From contig JAHEHW010000109.1 of assembly GCA_024639745.1 (NCBI GenBank), forward strand, positions 1-6,330: DNA of 6,330 bases. The letters run 5' to 3'. The notes under the pieces were generated by a model. That model was not told the origin of the DNA and did no database searches. It saw only the letters and a list, made by a program, of their open reading frames with translations. The position numbers and the translations under genes were made by a program. Origin of the DNA: Salaquimonas sp. (GTDB lineage Bacteria > Pseudomonadota > Alphaproteobacteria > Rhizobiales > Rhizobiaceae). Of this stretch, positions 1-5,626 are shown piece by piece (positions within the stretch are counted from its first letter, which is position 1; each line of letters opens with the position of its first letter).

Positions 1-66
1 GATCGACGTATCGAGCCCGCCGGAATAAGCGAGAACGACTTTTTTTGCGCGTAGCGGCTTGGACAT
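1..66 (-). CDS. argG: Argininosuccinate synthase, N-terminal fragment (continues past left edge)
   Basis: ArgG joins citrulline and aspartate, using ATP, to make argininosuccinate in the second-last step of arginine synthesis in the cytoplasm. Only the first 22 codons lie in the window. Read on the minus strand from the ATG at 66-64 they give MSKPLRAKK followed by VVLAYSGGLDTSI. The SGGLDTS stretch (residues 15-21) is the ATP-pyrophosphatase P-loop that opens this family, preceded by the usual beta strand VVLAY, so the identity is firm despite the short length. The short basic leader before the strand is normal for the family. No strong Shine-Dalgarno sequence sits before the ATG; the preceding bases are T-rich. 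The gene is divergent from the exporter at 298 and has a promoter-like sequence at 115-142. The rest of the gene cannot be judged. Confidence 0.93.
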   Translation of the reverse strand, partial: MSKPLRAKKVVLAYSGGLDTSI

Positions 67-114
67 TGAAAAACCCGTGTTTGAAGGAAATCGCGGTTGG
101 AATATTCGCGGGCA

Positions 115-142
115 ATTTAGTCATAAAGCGTTCTGGCGCAAG
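115..142 (-). promoter_or_regulatory. Candidate argG promoter
   Basis: Read on the minus strand, CTTGCG (142-137) is followed after 16 bases by CTAAAT (120-115). Alphaproteobacterial housekeeping promoters favour a -35 beginning CTTG and a -10 close to CTATAT, so the -10 matches five of six positions and the -35 keeps the CTTG core. Transcription would begin near 108, giving a leader of roughly 40 bases before the argG ATG at 66. This is a match by eye; the sequence is short enough to occur by chance. Confidence 0.35.
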
Positions 143-285
143 GTAGGCCATGCAGAAACTCCCGGTTGGGATCACGTTGAGGCTCAATCAGCTTCCGGGA
201 TGTCATTTCCGGTGGCGACAAGCGCAGCCTTGTGCGCTAAATCCGGAGTCACAGACAGGCGGGACCGCTTGTTTGTAAGATCGCT

Positions 286-289
286 GGAG
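286..289 (+). promoter_or_regulatory. Ribosome binding site of the LysE-type exporter
   Basis: GGAG lies eight bases before the ATG at 298, the best Shine-Dalgarno match near this start. It lies inside a small upstream reading frame that ends at 301, overlapping the start codon as ATGA. Confidence 0.6.
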
Positions 290-297
290 CCAGACGC

Positions 298-939
298 ATG
301 ACCTTCATACCCGAGGCGCATATTCTCCTCGCTTATTTGCTCGGTGTCGTGGTGATCACTTTGACGCCCGGACCTGACATGACCTTTTTCGTCGGACGAT
401 CCATCGCTCAGGGCGCAATCGCCGGCCTGGTAGCCATGAGCGGCGCCGTCACCGGGATTATCGTTCACAGCCTGTTTGTAGCCTTTGGCCTTTCCGCGCT
501 GGTTCTTGCGTCGCCTTTACTGTTCACAATCGTGAAGATTGCAGGCGCGCTCTATCTTGGCTGGCTTGCAATTGACGCGATCCGTAACGGTTCAACCTTC
601 CGGATTTCGGAACGCCAGCAAAGGCAACGGTCACTGTTTGCCAATTGGTTGCAGGGATTGGCTATCAACCTTCTCAATCCCAAGATCATCCTCTTTTTCA
701 TGACCTTCCTGCCGCAATTTGTCGATGCAAGCGATCCTCACGCTCCCGGCAAACTCTTCTTTCTCGGCGTTTTCTTTGTGGTGGTTGCGGCGCCGCTGAT
801 GGTGCCTTTGATTCTTGCAGCCGGCAAGTTTGCCGAATGGATGAAAAACAATCCGAAGGTTACCCGCATTACCGACTATCTTTTCGCAACTGTTTTCGGG
901 GGGTTTGCCGTAAGCATCCTGCTGACGCAGAGAGGCTAA
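298..939 (+). CDS. LysE/RhtB-family amino-acid exporter
   Basis: A 213-residue inner-membrane protein of the LysE/RhtB superfamily, which exports amino acids or related small metabolites using the proton gradient. The visible family marks are the early TPGPDM motif (residues 23-28) at the end of the first membrane helix, glycine-rich helices around 40-75, the KIAGALYLGWLAI segment (80-92), a basic loop (102-112), and the NPKIILFFMTFLPQF segment (127-141). Two more hydrophobic segments follow at about 153-176 and 193-210, so about six helices. The length is typical and nothing is broken. The ATG at 298 has a GGAG at 286-289 with eight bases between, which supports the start. The substrate cannot be read from the sequence. 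Facing argG suggests arginine or lysine, but members of this family also export threonine, homoserine, leucine or cysteine, so that is only inference. The gene converges on the membrane-protein gene at 959. Confidence 0.92.
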   Translation: MTFIPEAHILLAYLLGVVVITLTPGPDMTFFVGRSIAQGAIAGLVAMSGAVTGIIVHSLFVAFGLSALVLASPLLFTIVKIAGALYLGWLAIDAIRNGSTFRISERQQRQRSLFANWLQGLAINLLNPKIILFFMTFLPQFVDASDPHAPGKLFFLGVFFVVVAAPLMVPLILAAGKFAEWMKNNPKVTRITDYLFATVFGGFAVSILLTQRG

Positions 940-958
940 GCGCGTTGATCCTGCGGCC

Positions 959-1456
959 TTATGAATGATCGGAAACAGACGGTTTGCGCAGCCAGTTGCC
1001 TGCGTTGCGGCCCGCTATCAGCCAGTAGAAAAAGCCGCCGATGAACCCGGCCGTGAGCAGAATGACGATCGTGCCGTCGGACGGCAGTCCGTGATTGACC
1101 TGGCCAAAAGCCGTCAATCCGGTGAATAGCGCTACTGCGCCACCGAGGACGAGGTTGATCGTCATGCCCTGCCAGCACATTCCTTCCGCAACTACGACAG
1201 CAAGGGTCAGGGGCAGCGCAGCAAGGCCGATGACATGGAAGCTTGATATGAACCCCATAAAGATCACAAGAACGGTTACAAGCGGTTCGGCATTGTGGTG
1301 CCCGCTGTTCCCAAACTCGTTCATCTCAATAAAGAATTGATCGAATACGCCGCCAACCAGACCCGCGGAGAGAAATAGGCTGGCTGCCAAAGCGGCACAG
1401 AATACCCCAATCGAGATCCAGATAAGCCGCACGACGAGATGGCCAAGGAATTGCAA
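959..1456 (-). CDS. Small multi-pass membrane protein of unknown function
   Basis: A 165-residue protein that I cannot assign to a named family. Hydrophobic stretches at about 8-36, 58-92 (long enough for two helices), 97-118 and 128-148 indicate four or five membrane helices in the inner membrane. Between the first and second lies an acidic, His-containing loop (about 43-57, with His53-His54). It ends with a charged tail after YWLIAGRNAGNW (144-155). That ending resembles conserved hypothetical proteins of rhizobia as I remember them, which suggests a conserved family rather than chance. The start is TTG at 1456, nine bases after the rlmN stop (1466). No in-frame ATG lies near the N-terminus, and starting later would cut the first helix. 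The Shine-Dalgarno signal is weak, so translation may depend on ribosomes finishing rlmN. Its role is unknown. Confidence 0.78.
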   Translation of the reverse strand: MQFLGHLVVRLIWISIGVFCAALAASLFLSAGLVGGVFDQFFIEMNEFGNSGHHNAEPLVTVLVIFMGFISSFHVIGLAALPLTLAVVVAEGMCWQGMTINLVLGGAVALFTGLTAFGQVNHGLPSDGTIVILLTAGFIGGFFYWLIAGRNAGNWLRKPSVSDHS

Positions 1457-1465
1457 GCTGTGGTC

Positions 1466-2701
1466 TCACTCGCCGTGACCGGCGATCATCATCGCCTCAA
1501 GCGCGAGGCGGTTTTTCTTGCGAAGCCGTTCGGATGCGGACTTCAATTGCCCACAGGCGGCGAGAATGTCACGGCCGCGCGGTGTGCGGATCGGCGAAGC
1601 GTAACCATTGTCGTTGATGAACTCGGCAAACCTCTCGATCGTTTCCCAATCGGAGCATTCGTATGGTGAGCCCGGCCACGGGTTGAACGGTATCAGGTTG
1701 ATTTTCGCCGGTATGTCCTTGAGCAAGCGAACCAGTTCGCGCCCATCCGAAAGCGAATCGTTGACGCCCTTCAGCATGACATATTCGAAGGTAATCCGTT
1801 TTGCGTTGGATAGTCCTGGATAGGTGCGGCAGGCCTCCATCAGATCCTTCAGGGGATATTTCTTGTTGATTGGGACCAGTTCATTGCGGAGCTCGTCATT
1901 GGTCGCATGCAGCGAGATTGCCAGCCCGCAACCGATGTCTTCGCCGGTTTGGCGAATATAGGGCACGACACCCGAGGTCGAGAGCGTGATACGCCGCTTC
2001 GAAAGCGCAAGCCCGTCGCCATCTGAGGCAATCAGCAAAGCGTCACGAACGTTTTCGTAATTGTAGAGCGGTTCGCCCATACCCATCATCACGATGTTGG
2101 AGATCTTGCGTCCGGTTTCCGGTACGATCGCGCCCATCGGCGTGTCGGCATCCGGAAAATCCCCCAGGCGATCACGGGCCACCATCACCTGGGCCAGGAT
2201 TTCTTCCGAGGTCAGGTTGCGAACCAATTTCTGCGTGCCCGTGTGACAGAAGCTGCAGGTCAGCGTGCAGCCTACCTGGCTTGAAACGCAGAGCGTGCCC
2301 CTGCCCTCCTCAGGAATATAGACCGTTTCAACTTCGACCGGTCTGCCGGCTCCTCTTGCAGGAAACTGCATCAGCCATTTTCGGGTCCCGTCTTCCGAGA
2401 TCTGCTCTTCCGTGATGATGGGCCTGGCAATGGTAAACTGGTCTTCGAGCTTGCCGCGAAGGTCCTTGGAAATATTGTGCATGCGGACGAAATCCGAGAC
2501 GCCGCGTATGTAGAGCCAGTGCCAGAGCTGCGAAGCGCGCATTCTCGACTGTTTTGCCGGAACGCCGATCTCGGTCAGCGCTTCGGCGAGCGCCGCGCGG
2601 GTCAGCCCAATCAGGGGTTTCTTTTGCTCGTCGATCAGTTCTTGCGAGGCTGTGACGACGGGGCGATCTTCGGGATTTTTCAAATCGATCGATACGGGCA
2701 T
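1466..2701 (-). CDS. rlmN: Dual-specificity 23S rRNA/tRNA adenine-C2 methyltransferase RlmN
   Basis: RlmN is a radical-SAM enzyme that methylates C2 of A2503 in 23S rRNA and of A37 in a subset of tRNAs, supporting translational accuracy. With the start chosen here the protein has 411 residues, the length I recall for rhizobial and Brucella orthologues. Visible marks are an N-terminal helical RNA-binding region (about 32-90), the cluster CTLTCSFC (Cys145, Cys149, Cys152) that holds the 4Fe-4S cluster, GMGEP (207-211) for SAM binding, and the two mechanistic cysteines: Cys383 in AACGQL, which carries the methyl group, and Cys138, matching E. coli Cys118. Glu125 matches the E. coli residue that coordinates the process. 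An in-frame ATG at 2740 would add 13 residues ([13 protein letters not shown]). I prefer 2701 because homologues start there, though neither start has a good Shine-Dalgarno. It lies between the ialB-like gene and a small membrane-protein gene on the same strand. Confidence 0.97.
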   Translation of the reverse strand: MPVSIDLKNPEDRPVVTASQELIDEQKKPLIGLTRAALAEALTEIGVPAKQSRMRASQLWHWLYIRGVSDFVRMHNISKDLRGKLEDQFTIARPIITEEQISEDGTRKWLMQFPARGAGRPVEVETVYIPEEGRGTLCVSSQVGCTLTCSFCHTGTQKLVRNLTSEEILAQVMVARDRLGDFPDADTPMGAIVPETGRKISNIVMMGMGEPLYNYENVRDALLIASDGDGLALSKRRITLSTSGVVPYIRQTGEDIGCGLAISLHATNDELRNELVPINKKYPLKDLMEACRTYPGLSNAKRITFEYVMLKGVNDSLSDGRELVRLLKDIPAKINLIPFNPWPGSPYECSDWETIERFAEFINDNGYASPIRTPRGRDILAACGQLKSASERLRKKNRLALEAMMIAGHGE

Positions 2702-2740
2702 TGCAATCTTGTCCGGATAGTTTCCGCCTGCGCATATCAT

Positions 2741-2818
2741 GACCCGGCGGAAAAATCACGTGGTGAAAACTGCTGTCTCGGGTCAAAACGAAGTCGACCC
2801 GCCAGAAACCTGGCGAGC
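2741..2818 (-). promoter_or_regulatory. Alternative hairpins in the rlmN leader
   Basis: In transcription order on the minus strand, four segments can pair one after another. Segment 1 (2818-2810) pairs with segment 2 (2805-2797): a core CGCCAG/CTGGCG with a GUUU loop, extended to nine pairs with two G-U pairs. The 3' end of segment 2, CGGGTC (2801-2796), can instead pair with segment 3, GACCCG (2784-2779). Segment 3 can in turn pair with segment 4, CGGGTC (2746-2741), which directly abuts the upstream in-frame ATG at 2740. The pairings 1:2 and 2:3, and 2:3 and 3:4, exclude each other. The first hairpin is not followed at once by a T run, so a simple terminator is unlikely. Pairing is seen in the sequence; a regulatory role is inference. 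Confidence 0.35.
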
Positions 2819-2845
2819 CGGCACTTCCATAATCTTACTATATGG

Positions 2846-3406
2846 CTATTTGCAGTCCGCGATATCAGCCAGTGAAGCGGAGACGCCGAGCAGGGAATAT
2901 GTATATTCCGTCCGGTTTCCCCGGCGCGAAACGGCTTTCACTGTCATGTCAACGCCACTTTTCATGGCTTCGACCATCGCCGCTTCGTCAGCCGGATTTT
3001 TCAGCCATGCATTGTAGGACTTGGCGAAGAGCGGAAAGGACTGGTCGCCGATTGTAACCATAGCCTCGGAATTTTCATCCATCTGGTAGGTGGTTACGAA
3101 TTGCGCTTCCATTCTGACGCCCTGGTTGGGAAATTTGGCCAGCATGAAATAGACATGGTCGCCATGATCCAGATCGGTTGGCAGTTTCTTCTGAGCATCG
3201 GTAATGACATAGCAGACAAGGCCATCGTCACCCTGATATTTCACGGAGGCCCATGCCTTGTTCTGCTTGATGATTTCAGGCTTGGCGGCAAGCGCGGGGC
3301 GGGTGCCGGTCGCGAACAAAAGCAAAGATGCGGTTGCGGCGACCAGAGCGACTGCAGTCGCAATTCTTTCAAATGGATGGTTCCAGTCAGCGATTTTTGA
3401 AGTCAT
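2846..3406 (-). CDS. Invasion-associated locus B (IalB) family exported protein
   Basis: A 186-residue protein of the IalB family, named after a Bartonella protein linked to red-cell invasion but common in free-living rhizobia, where its job is not settled. It has a signal peptide: a charged start (residues 1-15), a hydrophobic core (about 16-33) and a likely cut after ALA at 38-40 or just after. The mature part is therefore about 146 residues and probably periplasmic. Typical family features are the opening AWASVKYQG strand (51-59), a Cys in LVCYV (Cys65) and a second Cys one residue from the end (Cys185), positioned to form a disulfide. A hydrophobic V-Y-F-M-L-A strand lies at 85-90. The ATG at 3406 has a purine-rich GGAAAAG about eight bases before it. 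It is the first gene of a likely run with rlmN 144 bases downstream. The name should not be read as evidence of virulence. Confidence 0.85.
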   Translation of the reverse strand: MTSKIADWNHPFERIATAVALVAATASLLLFATGTRPALAAKPEIIKQNKAWASVKYQGDDGLVCYVITDAQKKLPTDLDHGDHVYFMLAKFPNQGVRMEAQFVTTYQMDENSEAMVTIGDQSFPLFAKSYNAWLKNPADEAAMVEAMKSGVDMTVKAVSRRGNRTEYTYSLLGVSASLADIADCK

Positions 3407-3421
3407 CTTGCGTCTTTTCCG

Positions 3422-3469
3422 GTTCCTGTCTGAACTCGTTCAAGGGCTTGTTTGCAGCGATAAACCAAG
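3422..3469 (-). promoter_or_regulatory. Palindrome and bulged hairpin upstream of the ialB-like gene
   Basis: A perfect TGAAC-N2-GTTCA palindrome spans 3431-3442, 25 bases before the ialB-like start, with a further GTTC at 3422-3425. Just beyond it, CTTGTTT (3447-3453) can pair with AAACCAAG (3462-3469), leaving one bulged C and an eight-base loop. The palindrome could be an operator and the hairpin part of the leader; neither role is shown. I do not see a convincing -35/-10 pair in the 229-base spacer 3407-3635, nor any gene in it. Confidence 0.25.
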
Positions 3470-3635
3470 TTCGCTGCCAGTTTGCGCGGCGTTATTGGCG
3501 AGCGCTTTGATCCAACATGCTTTATTTTCCCTTACCAAAGCGTGAACATTTCGCAAGAAATCACGGCTCGGTCAGCGATGAATTTTTGCGATCAATCAAA
3601 CAAACTGGGCGAGAATTTGACCAATCTCCCGGGCT

Positions 3636-4253
3636 CTATCGCCGTTTCTCCAATCCGTCCACGGCCCATGTACGGCCTCTGCGGCCTGGAAGCCTTTCGC
3701 TTCCGGAATAAAGCGGCTTGCCGTGCTGGTGATCCGGTAGACCGAATACTGGCGCGCCCGCTCTGATCGGCCGTTCGGCGAACCGCCCCAGTGAAATCAT
3801 TCGATCATACATCATGATGGCTCCGGCCATCGCCAAATTGATGCAGATATGGATGGGTAGCTTTACGATGAAATCGCAACGTTCGGTCATTTCCGCCGAT
3901 AGGGATCCACCTTCCGGACCAAGAATATAAGCGGCACGCGTTGGGTGGCGAAAGCTCGGCAGTTCAATGGCGGCGTTTGTGAGTTCCATGCCAACGAGCC
4001 TGCACCCTTCGGGCAGAACGAGATCGCCGGCATTTTCAAAATTGTACCACGGCATGTGATCGCGAGAACGTGCCGTATCGGACGGGGGCTTGCCAATTCT
4101 CTCATTGGGCGCGATCGTGAAGACAAAACTTGCGCCGAACCCATTCGCCGAGCGTGCCAAATTACCGAAATTCATCGGTTTGGAAGCGCCTTCAACGCCA
4201 ATGCCGAAATAGCCACGCGGGCCTTTGGAGCCTTTATCGGATACGATCGCCAT
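3636..4253 (-). CDS. SpoU/TrmH-family RNA 2'-O-methyltransferase
   Basis: A 205-residue SPOUT-fold enzyme that should transfer a methyl group from SAM to a ribose 2'-OH in tRNA or rRNA. The three family motifs are present: motif 1 NFGNLARSANGFG (28-40, with Asn31 and Arg34), motif 2 LGPEGGSLS (111-119), and motif 3 KLPIHICINLAMAGAIMMYD (131-150, with Asn139), which form the trefoil-knotted SAM site. There is no separate N-terminal RNA-binding domain, as in the compact TrmL-like members. After residue 160 comes a tail of about 45 residues, rich in Arg, Gly and Pro, that lies outside the catalytic fold and may bind RNA. The ATG at 4253 is the first possible start after an in-frame stop, but no Shine-Dalgarno precedes it. 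The RNA target cannot be told from sequence, so I give no symbol. It is the last gene of the phhB cluster. Confidence 0.9.
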   Translation of the reverse strand: MAIVSDKGSKGPRGYFGIGVEGASKPMNFGNLARSANGFGASFVFTIAPNERIGKPPSDTARSRDHMPWYNFENAGDLVLPEGCRLVGMELTNAAIELPSFRHPTRAAYILGPEGGSLSAEMTERCDFIVKLPIHICINLAMAGAIMMYDRMISLGRFAERPIRAGAPVFGLPDHQHGKPLYSGSERLPGRRGRTWAVDGLEKRR

Positions 4254-4292
4254 GGAGGCGATTTAGACCGAACCCGGCTGGATTGCCAGTGT

Positions 4293-4709
4293 TTAGCTGG
4301 CGCTAGCGTCGTTTTCGTCACTCGCTTGTTCGCGAAACTCCGCCAGCTTTTCACGCGCTACCTGGCGATGCTCATGGCGGATATTGCCACGGATCGCGGC
4401 AAGTACAGCCGTCAAAACCGCGATATCATCGGTGAAGCCGAAGCCCAGTAGAAAGTCCGGAATCGAATCTAGCGGCAGGATAAAATAGGCAAGAGCCGCC
4501 AATAACATCGCACGGACCCGCTGTGGTGTCGCCGGGTCAAGGGCGCAGTAATAGCCTGCTACCACTTCCTCGATGAATGGGATTTTGTCCGCAGCAACGG
4601 CAAGCTTCTTCCAGAAGCCGGAGCGCACGCGCTTCTCGTTAGCGCCGATTTTTTCTTCGGCGCCGTTCAAGATCTCGCCTTCAAGCGGCTTGTCGAGCTT
4701 ACTGTCCAT
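4293..4709 (-). CDS. YkvA family (DUF1232) membrane protein
   Basis: A 138-residue protein with the DUF1232 core at about 64-107. Its signature is the stretch AYFILPLDSIPDFL (74-87) followed by GFTDDIAVLTA (91-101), matching the family pattern of Y-x-x-x-P-x-D-x-I-P-D then a D-D pair. The core is hydrophobic enough for one or two membrane passages. Residues 1-50 are charged and likely cytoplasmic, and the end is acidic and polar. The family has no established biochemical role. I chose the ATG at 4709; an in-frame TTG at 4748 would add 13 residues but has no better ribosome-binding site. The gene is 54 bases after phhB and 39 bases before the SpoU-family gene, all on one strand, so co-transcription is likely. 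Confidence 0.85.
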   Translation of the reverse strand: MDSKLDKPLEGEILNGAEEKIGANEKRVRSGFWKKLAVAADKIPFIEEVVAGYYCALDPATPQRVRAMLLAALAYFILPLDSIPDFLLGFGFTDDIAVLTAVLAAIRGNIRHEHRQVAREKLAEFREQASDENDASAS

Positions 4710-4763
4710 TATAGGAATATGGGCATACGGACCTCTTTGCGCAACCAAGCGCCAGGCGAGCCA

Positions 4764-5057
4764 TCAATCGCCAGCGAGCTTGTTCATGAACCCGGCGAAC
4801 TTTATGTCGAGCTCGCTCAGGCCGTCCACATCATGGGTTGCGAGCGTTACTTCGACCTTGTTGTAAACGTTGAACCATTCGGGATGGTGATCCATCTTTT
4901 CCGCCATCAGGGCCGCACGAGACATGAAGCCAAACGCCTCGTTGAAATCTTTGAATTTGAAGCTGCGAGAGATTGCATCGCGATCTTCGCTGCGGCTCCA
5001 TCCGGTCAACTCGCTCAATGCTTTGCTGATTTCCGTATCGGTCAGCTTTTCTGCCAT
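4764..5057 (-). CDS. phhB: Pterin-4a-carbinolamine dehydratase
   Basis: This enzyme dehydrates 4a-hydroxytetrahydropterin, the product of aromatic amino-acid hydroxylases, so that the pterin cofactor can be recycled. At 97 residues it has normal length. The active-site pattern is complete: Glu53, His57-His58-Pro59 in EKMDHHPEW, Trp61, His75 in LATH, and Asp84 in [24 protein letters not shown] (32-45) is the typical strand-helix before it. The start is the ATG at 5057, supported by GGAG nine bases upstream (5069-5066); a longer in-frame start at a TTG (5072) would overlap that site. No phenylalanine hydroxylase gene is in view, which is common, since the protein also occurs without one. It heads the cluster with the YkvA and SpoU-family genes and is divergent from the phosphatase. 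Confidence 0.95.
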   Translation of the reverse strand: MAEKLTDTEISKALSELTGWSRSEDRDAISRSFKFKDFNEAFGFMSRAALMAEKMDHHPEWFNVYNKVEVTLATHDVDGLSELDIKFAGFMNKLAGD

Positions 5058-5093
5058 CAGATCTATCTCCAATCTGGCTTGGTTCGCTTAAAA

Positions 5094-5123
5094 AGCATAT
5101 GTCGCGATAGGCGATACGATCAA
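5094..5123 (-). promoter_or_regulatory. Candidate phhB promoter
   Basis: On the minus strand TTGATC (5123-5118) and TATGCT (5099-5094) are separated by 18 bases. Each matches four of six positions of the general sigma-70 consensus. Transcription would begin near 5086, about 28 bases before the phhB ATG. The 99-base spacer 5058-5156 must also hold the promoter of the phosphatase on the other strand; I see no clear candidate for that one. Confidence 0.27.
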
Positions 5124-5143
5124 ACAATCACTCAGGCGCATCC

Positions 5144-5148
5144 GGGGA
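5144..5148 (+). promoter_or_regulatory. Ribosome binding site that fixes the TTG start of the phosphatase
   Basis: GGGGA lies eight bases before the TTG at 5157. There is no in-frame ATG or GTG nearby, and the TTG falls exactly where homologues begin, just before RILFVCLGN. The site therefore decides the start. Confidence 0.65.
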
Positions 5149-5156
5149 CAACCATA

Positions 5157-5624
5157 TTGAAACGCATTCTTTTTGTATGCCTGGGAAATATCTGCCGCTC
5201 ACCACTCGCGGAAGGAATATTTCGCGCGCATGTCGTTGATGCGGGTCTCGAGAAACTGATCGAGATCGACTCAGCTGGGACGGCATCGTGGCACCAGGGG
5301 AAGCCACCGCATCCCATGTCAGTTCGGATTGCGCGGGAATACGGTATCGATTTATCCGTCCAGCGGTCCCGCCCGCTTCGGCCGACCGACTTCTCTCACT
5401 TCGATCTGATTCTGACCATGGATCGATCCAATCTCGATGGCGTACGCGACCTTGCCCGTGATTCTTCCGGCAAAGCCGAGATGGGACTGTTCCTGTCATA
5501 TGCAGGGCTTGGGGAACGGAATATTGCCGATCCTTATGGCTTGCCTGAAAGTGCCTATCGTGACACCGCACGCATTCTGGCAGAAGCGGCGCCTGCAATC
5601 GCGACCAAGCTGATGGAGCGATAA
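5157..5624 (+). CDS. Low-molecular-weight protein tyrosine phosphatase
   Basis: A 155-residue cytoplasmic phosphatase of the LMW-PTP family, which removes phosphate from phosphotyrosine through a cysteine-phosphate intermediate. The P-loop is at the very start, CLGNICRSP: nucleophile Cys8, then five residues, Arg14, Ser15. The general acid Asp125 sits in the family's DPYG motif (125-128). IDSAGTASWHQGKPPHP (37-53) and the LILTMDRSN segment (84-92) are also typical. Length is normal. The start is TTG at 5157, with GGGGA eight bases before; reading further upstream gives no homologous sequence. The reading frame stays open for some 430 bases upstream, antisense to phhB and part of the YkvA gene, but that extension is a chance reading frame. 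The stop is two bases from the end of convergent dapF. The arsenate-reductase branch is a distant alternative; the DPYG motif and spacing favour LMW-PTP. Substrates are unknown. Confidence 0.93.
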   Translation: MKRILFVCLGNICRSPLAEGIFRAHVVDAGLEKLIEIDSAGTASWHQGKPPHPMSVRIAREYGIDLSVQRSRPLRPTDFSHFDLILTMDRSNLDGVRDLARDSSGKAEMGLFLSYAGLGERNIADPYGLPESAYRDTARILAEAAPAIATKLMER

Positions 5625-5626
5625 CT

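Noticed and set aside
59..301. 80-codon plus-strand reading frame from a TTG at 59, possible gene
   Set aside because: It begins inside argG on the opposite strand, has no ribosome site, and its protein resembles nothing. Only its last 33 codons are discussed, as a weak leader candidate.
940..958. Bidirectional terminator between the exporter and the membrane-protein gene
   Set aside because: The nearest complementarity, CGCAG/CTGCG, is five pairs with a 20-base loop and no flanking T runs.
2702..2740. Longer RlmN start at the ATG at 2740
   Set aside because: The extra 13 residues are not part of homologues as I know them, and starting at 2701 gives exactly 411 residues. It is kept as an alternative only.
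3422..3441. LexA box before the ialB-like gene
   Set aside because: Rhizobial LexA sites are GTTC or GAAC direct repeats with seven bases between. Here the direct repeats are 12 bases apart and the closer half-sites are inverted.
3602..3630. Terminator after the SpoU methyltransferase gene
   Set aside because: GAGA/TCTC with a bulge and two G-C pairs is a weak stem, and on the minus strand it is followed only by a loosely T-rich stretch. Not enough to call.
4719..5156. Long upstream extension of the phosphatase frame (could suggest a fusion protein)
   Set aside because: It is antisense to phhB and to the start of the YkvA gene, has no family resemblance, and the phosphatase has a good TTG start with a ribosome site at 5144-5148.
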